A DNA stretch of 64,000 bases from Monilinia fructicola (Eukaryota > Ascomycota > Leotiomycetes > Helotiales > Sclerotiniaceae). Of the stretch, positions 35,842 through 45,641 are shown piece by piece. Every line of letters starts with the position of its first letter. The first letter of the stretch is position 1. The stretch is from assembly GCA_008692225.1 (NCBI GenBank), contig VICG01000012.1:310001-374000 (forward strand), given 5' to 3'. Position numbers and translations under genes: made by a program. A model generated the notes under the pieces. That model made no database searches. It had not been told where the DNA came from and saw nothing but the letters and a program-made list of their open reading frames with translations.

Positions 35842-36200
35842 ATTGATGGTATTAACAGTAGAGAGAAGACTCTAGGAGCAATAATCTGATGGCTAGAGCC
35901 CTGGAGCAGAAGAGAAAGGCTTGGTGAACCAAGATTGAGTGTTAATAGCAGGAGAAACACCATATAAGATCTAATTTGATGTTTGGAATGGCAGATAAGA
36001 AAAAAAAGCCGAACATGCCACGATTGAATATTTTAAGGGTAGAGAAAAGAATCCAGAAGATGAAATTCGATGATTAGAATGACAGACCTGTAGAAATGAG
36101 CCCTGATAAAGCAATTGAAAGATCGCGGATTGAGAATCGCGAAATTAGAAGGAATAAGGTACCAGAATGAATCTTCAAGGCATATGGATGTGTATTCAAG
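35842..36200. repeat. Degenerate ~90-bp tandem repeat
   Basis: Units begin near 35842, 35933, 36022 and 36113 with (A/G)ATTGA, and share GTAGAGA(A/G)AAGA, (T/A)CTAGGAG or CCAGAAGAT, and GATG(G/A)(C/T)TAGA followed by an A/G-rich run. Spacing is 89-91 bp; the fourth copy is weak. It lies just upstream of the five-exon gene ending at 35680. Confidence 0.55.
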
Positions 36201-37121
36201 AATGACTCCAATGATACGGAAAGGACCAAATTGAAAGAGAATTTTGATGCACTAATACTCGAAGACGGAGGGGGAGATGAGGTGTTGATTGTTATGACAA
36301 TAAACTTGTTGCCTCAGAAATCGATTTGCCTCGCCTCGCCTCGCCTCCAACCTTCTCGTGAAGTTTCTATTCTCAAATTTATGCCATCAAAGTTTTCCCT
36401 CTTCTCATTTCTTTACTCTCTCTTTGGAGGGAAACTTTTGGGTACACACGCGTTTGATGCATGTTTAACGTGACGTGGGCTTGATGACTCAGCATCGCGG
36501 TTACCTTTTTCCGTCCAAGACCCACCCAACCATGAATATGAGAGGATTTCTGGTAAAGAAGATAGATACATCGCTCTCTAGATTTTGATGTCGCGAATAC
36601 TTCTTCTTAAAAGGTGCAGCATTCCTACGAGACAGTTGTGATGTATCGACATAGTGGTGATTGCTAAATAGGGTGGTTAAAATATATAAGAGATTGCGGA
36701 TGAGGTAGAACTGTGTGATGTGATTGATGGAATAGAAAGTTGAGCTCCTTAGCCATAGGCTCATGCCAAGGAACCTTGGAAGTTCTATCTTCCCAAATCA
36801 GACCTATGCAGTATTGTACCATGGCCGTTGGGTACCCGAGTTGCTCTGATCACATCACAGGTGAAAAGATCTAGGTGATGGAGGGGCAAGGGGCAAGGGG
36901 TGAGGGATGATATTTATGTACCATTTTCTATGACCCTCTTGCCGACGATAAGTGAATGCTGCAGTCAAAAGAGCGATGCCGATTGGTTCGATTTAGGCGA
37001 CTACAACGTGAAGTGTTAAGATCGCTTGTCCGGCAGATGGAAACAGGGGAGGAGAGCGGATCTCGATAGCGCTGTCGATGTAATATATGGCTGAGGTAAA
37101 ATGAAAAAGATGCAAATGGAA

Positions 37122-37957
37122 ATAAGTCGCCTACCCTACTTCTCGCCACCCCCTATTGGCCAGCATTTCACATCAAAAACGGCCATTTTAACGGATTAGT
37201 AACTTTACGAAAAATGAATATATATTTTTTTGAATTCTAAGTCAAGCTTCCTTATAGAATTATTAATAAATTTTGGAAATATTAAATTTTTAGAATTTTT
37301 TATTAAGAGTAATATAGAATTATAGAAAATAAAAAAATTTAGTTTTGAATTTTTAATGAAATTATATACAAAATTAAAACTCTAGAAAAAATATTTATAA
37401 CTTTTAAACAAAAATAATTAATAATAAGAAATTTTTAAAAATCTAAAACTAAAAAAAAAATAAGCTGTTTAAATTATGTATAATAATGTATAATTAATGA
37501 ATAGATTAAAGTTTTAAATTTTTCATTTCAAATTTTAATATAAGAATCTAAAAATCTATATTAAACATTAATTAAAAATAATAATATATAATTAAAATAA
37601 TTGAATTAATTAAAGTTAACTTTAAGATTATGTAAAAACTTATAGATTCCTTTTTAGCTATTTTTCTTAAACTAATATACGTTTTTTTTAGAAATATTTT
37701 AATTTTATATAGGCTTTATATATAAATTGAAAATTCGAATTTTAATTTTTATAATCTTTTATCCCTCTGTATAAAAAAATCGCGAAAATTTAAGATTTTG
37801 GAATTCATTAATTAATATATATAAAATCATCATCTGAATTTTCAATGAATTATATTAATTTTTTACTCGAAGAGTTATTAATCCGTTAAAATGCCGTTTT
37901 TGATGTGAAATGCTGGCCAAATGGGGGGGTAGCGAGAAGTAGGGGTAGGCGACTTAT
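37122..37957. mobile_element. Non-autonomous TIR element (MITE-like), 836 bp
   Basis: Terminal inverted repeats of about 83-85 bp (37122-37204 and 37873-37957) begin ATAAGTCGCCTACCC and include TGGCCAGCATTTCACATCAAAAACGG. They differ by only a handful of changes. The ends sit at TA, as for Tc1/mariner-type insertion, though the TA cannot be separated from the repeat itself. The interior is extremely AT-rich with no open frame, consistent with a deletion derivative or with RIP-type decay. Unlike the two elements at 50-53 kb in sequence. Confidence 0.85.
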
Positions 37958-40403
37958 ACCCTTCTCCATCATCTATCTGGTCAAGCGAATGTCTGATTCA
38001 TGAATGTGGTTTCGGCAAGCTGTGCATGCTATGAACTAAGCTAATCGCGATATCGAGGAAGCACAAACGATGAATGATGCGAAGTGTCATGGAAAGACAC
38101 CCAGCTATTATATAGGAATTCCACCCCGCCAAAACCCCAAATTATGGTGGTCATCGTCGATTGTGGGTATAGTGGGGAAGGAAGTTGAGATAGAAGCAAG
38201 GGCGAGATGTCGCTTATATGTTGCCTTCTTGGCTGCAGTCATGGTTCAATGCTGGATATTTGCGAGCAATAATGACTTCAGCATTGGAGAGTTATATGGT
38301 CGATTGCAAGTCTTAAAGGAGCCTCGTTTCTTTGGGTTGGGGTGCGTTGGAATTCCCGTCTTGGGAGATGGTGTCTACGAGAGAACTCACGCCTTTTCAG
38401 GTGCTTTCAGAGTAGTTTGGGACAAGCTTGGCTTTTCTTCCAGAAGCTTTTATTTTTGCTTATTGGCTCTAGTACTCGGGCACTTTATCCCTTAAAGGTA
38501 CCTCGGTATTTGAATGAAGAGTATTGATCCTGGTTTGTAGCTCAGAGGAGTGCCTTACGATTGTCCTTTCATTCAGGTTGTTTCCAGTGTGAAAATTAAC
38601 CTCTCATTTGAAGCTAATATAGGGGTATATTAATCGAGGATGGGCAGGCATGGAATAGTGAAGATGAGTATATTAGTGGTGGTCTCAATAAACACAAAGA
38701 ATGGGATCTGATTCGTGCTGGTTAATTCATCATGCGAAGCAAACTTATTCTGTTCTAGAACACTTCTTCTTTCATTACTCATGCAAGGCAGATGGCCACC
38801 ACACATCTCCTCATAGAGCCCCCTATCTACCGTGACGAGAACATGGTCATTTACCTTCCTCTTCTCGCTTTGTTACTTCAATATCATAGATACTTGGTTT
38901 TGTTCTAATTTATTAATCAGATACGAAAATCACCACGATAGCTTGATTCTTTGTTCATACAAGGAAAGGAAGAGGTTTCGCTCATGAATGTACTGGTCTA
39001 GAGACAAGAGGGGGGAAGAGCCAAAGAGCACAAGGGAGGAAGAAACAGATGAAGGAGAAAAGCTTCTCTCGGCATCACTAACTTACCTTGTGCTCAATCT
39101 CAACACAGTTTATTCATGCTAAAGACAAACAGCAGAATACATGGACTGGTAGAATCTATCCGGTCTCTCCCCTACGATGAATTTGAATCCTAATCTGGAC
39201 TGACAGCCTCTGGATGATGCACAAGTATCACTACAGCGCTCAACATGATTCTGTAATCTGGAGTTGTGTATTCCCGACTTTGATAATGAAGAATTGAGAG
39301 GCGGGGGTGCAGGGGGCAACCAGTAGAACTTTCTGACGGCGCCTGAAACAAAGTAGTACTTCAAAGAGGGAACACAGAGAGCGCTGTGCAATCGAAGCCC
39401 AGGGCCATGATATCACCAAGAACTGCACGCGATCAAAGAACCAAACCAGGAAAAACAAAAAAAAGCAAGCATGATTCGCAAGCATGATTCTCCCCTCCCA
39501 GATCCGGAATGAAGATTGGTAGAATGACGATCTTGCAACACAGGATAAATCCCCGTGAACATCCTCAACCTTGGATAGTCGATGCTGGCAAGTATGGAGA
39601 TATCAACGTCGCCTCATGCTCACACAACCATACCAATCTCGGTCATGAGAAAACGGTGTTTCTCAATGCTAACAAAAACCAAGCCTCTTTAGCACTAGTG
39701 CTAAGGTAGGTGCATGTTACACAAGCAAGATACGCTCGAGACCATGGAGCGAACGAGACGCCTCCATACAACTCGACGAAGAGCAGGGAGGGTGTGGAGG
39801 TCGAACGAAAGACTCCAGGATCAGCAATGGATGAGAGGCAATTTGTTTCATGGGTAGATCTAGATCTATATCCTACCGCGCCGATACACCACAAACAAGA
39901 GACGGGCGTCAAACGGTTCGACGAGCTTTGTGCTGGAAATAGCGTGATGGGTGTTGGTTCAATGTGTGATGTGATGAGTTGATTGATGTACAATCAAGTC
40001 CAATACTCAAATGTAAGATCTTACAAGCCAACGAATCTTTTCTAGCCGATAGATTTCCTGGCCCATCAACAACAACAAGCGTCCCAATCGCACGACCAAG
40101 ATTCCAGGATTTGACAATTCAAGCACGCGAATCTCAATTTCATATCTACGTAGCTTGCCTTTCTCTCGACCAATCTGATGTGATCGGATCTGATCTTATA
40201 ATCCCCACCTTTATTTTTAAGATCCCACATTCAAGCCCAACGCAACCCATCCACAAACCCACGTTCAAACCCAGCGCAGCCCACCCCCCACCAAATCCAC
40301 CAACAACATACAGTACCGCCCTAAACAATTCCCCCTTCCTATCCCCACCCCCCCCTCCACTCTCTCCCAAGAACGAGAACCAAAGCTACAGCTAAAACCA
40401 GAC

Positions 40404-42199
40404 CTAGAGCCCACCCCTCAGATTATCATATCGACTCTGCGGGTACTCGATGCAATTTTCGCTTCCCTCCAAGAAGCCCAGAACATCGACGACATTGTGG
40501 ATGAGGGATTTTTCGCGCTCGGGATGATCGGCCGAGGATTCCCACCACTGTTTTGAGATGAGTTTTTGAGTAGGTGGGGGGATGAGAGAGAGATAGAGAG
40601 GGAGAGGGGGATGGGAAGAAAGCAAGAAAATAGGACAGAAAAAAAAGAAAAAAAGAAAGGATAAGGAAAAGGACATACCATGGCGCCACCGAGACCTCGG
40701 TGCTTGATGTAGTGAGCCTTTCTGCGGGCAATTTCGACCGTGTCGTAGGATATGAGGGTTTTTGTGTTTTCGTCGTAGGCTGTCGAGGGTGCGTTAGTCG
40801 ATACTTTCACTATTTATCCATCTATCTATCTATCTATTCATCCATCCACCCATCCATGCATCCACCCATCCATCCATCCATCCATCCATCCACCCATCCA
40901 TGCATACATGCACAACTTTCCGCCCCAGGAAGCCGCACCTCCCAAGCACCATCGACGCCAAACATCACAAACCCACAAGCAGCAGACCGAAGGAACGAAA
41001 GAACGAAAGAAAAAAAGAAAAAAGAAAAGAAACAACTCACAATAACTCGCGCAAACCTCCTCACTCACCATCTCCCTCGCGCCCTCCAACGGCAACTTCT
41101 TAAAATCATGCACGCCATTCTCCCACGTGCCCTCGCCCACCCCACTAAACGGGCGGCCCAAGCCCTCGGTATTCTGAAACGCGCGCCCGTAAATCGGCAT
41201 GCCGAGGACGATCTTGTGGCCCTCGACCCCCCGCGCCTCGTAGGCCCGGACGGCGTGTTCCGTGTTGTACGGCGTGGCAGCGGGATTGCTCTCGCTGGCG
41301 TGCAGGTTGGCCTGGTGGCCCGCGACGGCATCCCACGAGCCGGCGTAATCGTAGGCCATCAGGTTCCAGAAATCGAGGTACGCGTTCATGCCGCGCACGT
41401 CCATGTTGTTGTAGTTCTGCGGGCCGGCCGGACACGCGACGGTCAGTTCGAAGTGGTGCGCGTGGGGCAGCGTGCTCGCGTAGCGGTCCATGGCCTCGCG
41501 GCATTCTTTCAGGAGGAGCACGTAGTGGCGTGCTTCGTCGGGGTTTTTCGGGTACTCCCAATCGATGTCGATCCCGTCGAATCCCAGGTTCTTGATCAAA
41601 TCCACGGCACTCTCCGCAAATCGTCGTCGTCCACTCTCGGTGGAAGCGGGCTGTGCAAAGTTGGATGAATATGTCCAGCCTCCGATGCTGAGCAAGATCT
41701 TCAGGGATCTGTTCCGAGACTTGAGGATATTGAGTTGTTTGAGACAACCATAAAGGTTGGTCCCGACATCATTCCAGGAATCGCCTTCGAAATGAATATC
41801 AGTGTCGGCCCAGCCATCCGTCATGTACACCTCGCCGGACTCGGGTCGGATATTTGCGAAAGCGTAAAGGACATGAGTTAATTTCTCGGCGGGAAGCTCT
41901 TGGGGGAAATGTTTGCGGCCGTAGATTGCCCACTGTGAAATTGTAAGTCCTTGATTTGCTGCGTTCCCCACCTCATCGAGGCACCGCGTAAAAACGACAA
42001 ATCTTCGTGTACACTTGCACAGCACCATCACGCACCATCCCCGCACCCCAAAGACACAACATAACCCAAGAGCTTCGCCCGCATCATCCAACACGCAACC
42101 ACCGCAACCCCTCCAAAAAGAAAAAGGGAAAATCAAAAAAAAGACAATACCCACATTGACAAAATACGCCACGGCGCGATACCCATCACCACCCCCCAT
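40404..42199 (-). CDS. chiB: GH18 chitinase, ChiB-type
   Basis: Hydrolyses chitin; fungal ChiB-type enzymes act in wall turnover and autolysis. Exons: 42199-42155, 41932-41041, 40779-40679, 40547-40404; introns 222, 261 and 131 nt. Spliced start [15 protein letters not shown] joins [14 protein letters not shown]; then [24 protein letters not shown] (SxGG), [11 protein letters not shown] (catalytic DxxDxDxE), [59 protein letters not shown] and the ending [11 protein letters not shown]. The length, about 393 residues, suits ChiB. The ATG at 42199 is the only in-frame one. Upstream the frame stays open to 42487 and encodes a hydrophobic stretch without an ATG, so a membrane-anchored form cannot be excluded. 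The 41.06-41.55 kb part is strikingly GC-rich at third positions. Confidence 0.9.
40817..40906. repeat. ATCC/ATCT microsatellite inside chitinase intron 2
   Basis: (ATCT)n then (CATC)n with CACC and ATGC variants, lying wholly within the predicted intron 40780-41040. It leaves the intron open in one frame, so a naive ORF reads through from the exon. Confidence 0.85.
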
Positions 42200-42421
42200 A
42201 TCACCAACGGTCAGATGAAGTTCCTCCTGGCCGTCACCGTCACCGTCACCGTCACCCTCACTCTCCCTCCCCGTCTCAAACAATGAACCCCGCCCGGGAA
42301 ACCCGCGACCAAAAGCCCCCAGATCCCACGATCCAGGTCCCTCTCTCAACGTAAGCAGCACAGCGACCAACGCGCCAAAAAGCACCAGCGACCAAAAAGC
42401 CAAGCACGACACCCTTCGCAC

Positions 42422-43371
42422 GATGCCAAGCGCCAGCGTGAGAAGAAGAGCCTTTCGTTTCGTTTCGTTTCGTTTCGTTTCGTTTCGTTATTGCCTTGCC
42501 TTTACTTTCCTTGCCTTTCCTTTCCTTGCCTTTCCTTGCCTTTCCTCTCCTTCCAAGAGCTGTGCTATGCGGAAAAAAAATGACAATCGTGCGCAAGATA
42601 CCCGAGCGGGTATTTATACACACGAGCGAGCTGTTTATGGATGGTGAAGAATGCGAGGGGGGAGCGAGGGGTGGATCAATCCATACCCCATGGATGGATG
42701 CGTGCGGACGAGAAACCGAACCGAAGCGAACCTTATGCGGCGCGGTGGGTAGGATAAATGACAAATGTGGCTGGGGCAGCGAACCCTGGCGGGATTCCTC
42801 ACGGGCGCGGATGTGATTGGGTGGGAGGCAAGGCTGAGCCTGGGTTATGACGACGATGGGACCGGGGGGCGGCGAAGAGGGGCAATGTTCGTTGGACACG
42901 TTGGTGCGCATGTTTTGGATTTGGGGGCGGCGTTTGCTGTGTGTCATGATTAGTCTTGGGTGTGGGCGTTTGAGTTTTCATTTGTTGATCGATCATTTCT
43001 TTCATTTAATATTATTATCATTATTTTGTATCGTTGCTTGCAGTTCTCGGGAATGCTCAGTACACCGCATTCCAAGGTGCTATGAATGAATGGATGAATC
43101 AATACTTGGTTCGACTTTTGTAGTTATACGCTCCCGAGATAGCCGTAGAACCAATGCTATCTTCCGAAGCTTGAAGCTTCGTCTCTCCGGCGTTCTCACA
43201 TCAAAACGTAAAGAGGTCTATGTGTATCAGGATATTCATCGGGGTCATTGCAAACTCGTATCACCCCACAACTACAGCCACCGCCAGGTGAAGGGATGGA
43301 AATCGTGGCGGGAGCTTCATGTGTTTTACATGTGGAAGTCATGATAATCATATATATTCATCGGCAAGTCA
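42422..43371. other. Spacer with GTTTC array
   Basis: Chitinase upstream region. (GTTTC)n at 42452-42487 is followed by CCTTGCCTTT units to 42550. Open frames on both strands (42276-42947, 42423-42953) overlap and are low-complexity. It also carries the 3' end of the J-domain gene. No separate gene called. Confidence 0.5.
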
Positions 43372-44322
43372 TCAATCCTTAGGTGTCTTCTTCTCCGGAT
43401 GATAAACTGCCATCGACCTCCCCTTCACATCCTCGCTTGAACAAACCTCGGGATTGGGCAGCAACTTCCGAAACGTTTCCTCCCTCGGATCCTCCCGCTG
43501 CCTCAAGAAGCTATGGATCCTCTCCTCCCGACTCCCAAACATATATCGCGTGTCCTTCCGCCGCTGCCTCAAATCCTTACTCATCCGATCGTGTAACGTA
43601 TCCGTCTGTTCCAAGAACTTGATCGAATAATTGTCCACCCGAGTAAACTGACCGATGCCACCCACCACCACAAAAACCGCAATCAGCAGGACAAACGCCC
43701 CATTGGACACAAACTTGGGCTCCTGCTTCCCTTTCACATCGCGCTTGTACCACTTCTCCCAGTCCTCCCACGTAGCATTCTGGCTGGGCCCGCCGGGGCC
43801 CGCCCACCCATGACTATCGCCCTGTCGATCGCGCGGGTCGAGAACATCGGGTCGTCCATTCCACCCCGCGCCATACGTATCGTACGCATTTCGCTTCACG
43901 GGATTGGAAAGGATATCGTTCGCGGCAACGATGAGCCTGTAGCGCGACAACTTGGTGTCGTAATCCAGGCCGTCGTGGGTATCGATGCCGTGTTTATCCG
44001 GATGATACAGCTTGACCAATTCGTAGAAGCGTTGCTTGGAATAGGGCGAGCCCTTGCGCTGGTTGAAGATTTGGTAGGGGGTGGGAACCGCATATGCGGA
44101 TGTTAATTCGGGCCATTGCAATTCTGCGTGTTGGTTTGCACTGCGGCCGTCAGAGACGATGGCATATTTTCGACATTGGTGACGGTGGTGCGAGGGGGGG
44201 TGCGGCGATGCAAATGTAAATGCGTGAGGTGATCTTAGTGATGTCGTGGATGTGTAAGATGATGCATAATAGCACTGCAGATGACTGCAAGATGAAAGTA
44301 GAATTCCTGACTTCTTTAGCAT
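43372..44322 (-). CDS. J-domain (Hsp40/DnaJ) protein with one membrane segment
   Basis: Intronless, 316 residues from ATG 44322 (the 13 residues upstream start with GTG and are dropped). An N-terminal Ser/Thr/Arg-rich, acid-poor segment of about 55 residues (MLKKSGILLSS..CRKYAIVS) looks like a mitochondrial presequence. The J domain follows: TPYQIF, RFYELVKLYHPDKHG with HPD at 107-109, and AANDILSNPVKRNAYDTYG. A WEDWEKWY segment, one transmembrane helix at ~207-225 (GAFVLLIAVFVVVGGIG) and a charged tail complete it. J proteins stimulate Hsp70 ATPase. The layout suggests a membrane-anchored mitochondrial co-chaperone of the fungal-only type, which is inference. No frameshift was seen. Confidence 0.88.
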   Translation of the reverse strand: MLKKSGILLSSCSHLQCYYASSYTSTTSLRSPHAFTFASPHPPSHHRHQCRKYAIVSDGRSANQHAELQWPELTSAYAVPTPYQIFNQRKGSPYSKQRFYELVKLYHPDKHGIDTHDGLDYDTKLSRYRLIVAANDILSNPVKRNAYDTYGAGWNGRPDVLDPRDRQGDSHGWAGPGGPSQNATWEDWEKWYKRDVKGKQEPKFVSNGAFVLLIAVFVVVGGIGQFTRVDNYSIKFLEQTDTLHDRMSKDLRQRRKDTRYMFGSREERIHSFLRQREDPREETFRKLLPNPEVCSSEDVKGRSMAVYHPEKKTPKD

Positions 44323-45641
44323 ACTGTAATGAAAGCAAGGAGCCAGTATGATGACTGGCACAAGTTGACCATATCGAGGGAAGACGTTGATGTTCTAGTG
44401 TTCTTTGATGGTTCTAGGATCGATATCCACGGTTCCTCGGAAGCTTGTCTAGATCAGAATCAGATCATCAAAGTATGGTGACCTTTAGAGACAATCTACG
44501 AAATATTATCTTGGGAATAATTAATAATTTAATTGTCCTTGTCCTTGTACTGATACTTATACCTACATGTAGTACTGATACAATATAAATAAAAACAGAA
44601 TATCCAACAACCATCTCATCCACCGTGATCCCTTCCCCCTTTTTCCTCCTCCTTTCTCCTGAAAAAAGCCTCAATAAACTTCACCAATCAATGAAACATT
44701 TAGGTTAATCAACCAACCTTTCGCTTCTGGGGCGCCGTTCTCCTATTCTCCATCGCCGCTGTCTGGCTGCGGACTTGTGCTTCATTCATAATCAGCATCA
44801 TCACCAATTCATGAAACTTTGGGAAAAATATTACTACTCATTCGTGATATTACATTTAAAATTCTCATCCGTGTCCTATCCATCTATCCTCATATGAAGA
44901 TGGATCGGACCTGACCTGACCTGACCTGACCTGACGCGCCTATCACACAATCATATATCCATGCCTTGTTGTGTGCATTTGCATTTGCATTTGCTTGCAT
45001 TCCCATTCCCAAAAACAGATTCCATCCACCCATCCCAACACAAAAAAAACAAGGAAAGACGACAGACATAATCGACATCCAGCCAGTAGACCCCCCCTCC
45101 CCCCGCCATCTTTCCTTCCTTTCCCAATTCCAACCCAACCTCATATCTTCAGTAAACATCATGTCAAAGCATCTCTACCTTGAGTCATTTCCCCCTTCGA
45201 CCAATGCAAAATCTCATCATATCACTCCTCCGGACCAGCCAGACCAAATATCTTCAGCTTCTCGCTCCAAATGATTTGCTCGCCACCCCGAAGAAGGTAC
45301 CCGACAAAGAAGTAAAGAAGAAGAAAAAAAGCGACGCATGCGAGAAATATCACAACTACCACCAATTAAAACAAGATATATCGGGGGAAATTAAACAAAG
45401 AGAAAAAGGTATAAAGCTTGCGTCTGCAGAGTATCGGAAAATCGTCATATACGCCATCAAAGCCATGCCACCAGGTATATCAAAAAACACAACTCCTATG
45501 ATCCACCATCCAATACTATCGGTGACCTTAAAAGGTATCAAAGAATGTTCATACAACCTGCGATCGTGCGAGCAACCCGAAGCAGGTATTTCCATCAAAG
45601 GAAACGCATCCATGGTTATGAGGATGCGAGATGGCTAAGCT
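44323..45641. other. Spacer between J-domain gene and RasGAP
   Basis: Holds the J-domain promoter and the RasGAP 3' region. A short (CTGAC)n array lies at 44911-44934. ORFs at 45180-45638 (+, 152 codons) and 45356-45613 (-) overlap and neither shows a known family; they are not called. Confidence 0.45.

Larger units (their letters stand above)
35681..40403. other. Intergenic region with tandem repeats and a TIR element
   Basis: No convincing gene in about 4.7 kb. Contents: degenerate ~90-bp tandem repeats (35842-36200), an 836-bp inverted-repeat element (37122-37957), and otherwise unremarkable sequence. An ORF of 141 codons at 38070-38495 and overlapping ORFs on both strands at 39.5-40.4 kb show no family resemblance. 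Confidence 0.55.

Noticed and set aside
38070..38495. 141-codon plus-strand ORF next to the TIR element
   Set aside because: No recognisable domain, no clear codon bias or splice context; chance frame cannot be excluded.
39509..40395. Several plus- and minus-strand ORFs of 66-138 codons
   Set aside because: Overlapping on both strands, Pro/Thr low complexity at the end, no domain.
42276..42947. 223-codon minus-strand ORF overlapping the chitinase start
   Set aside because: Runs through the GTTTC array and overlaps the better supported chitinase frame.
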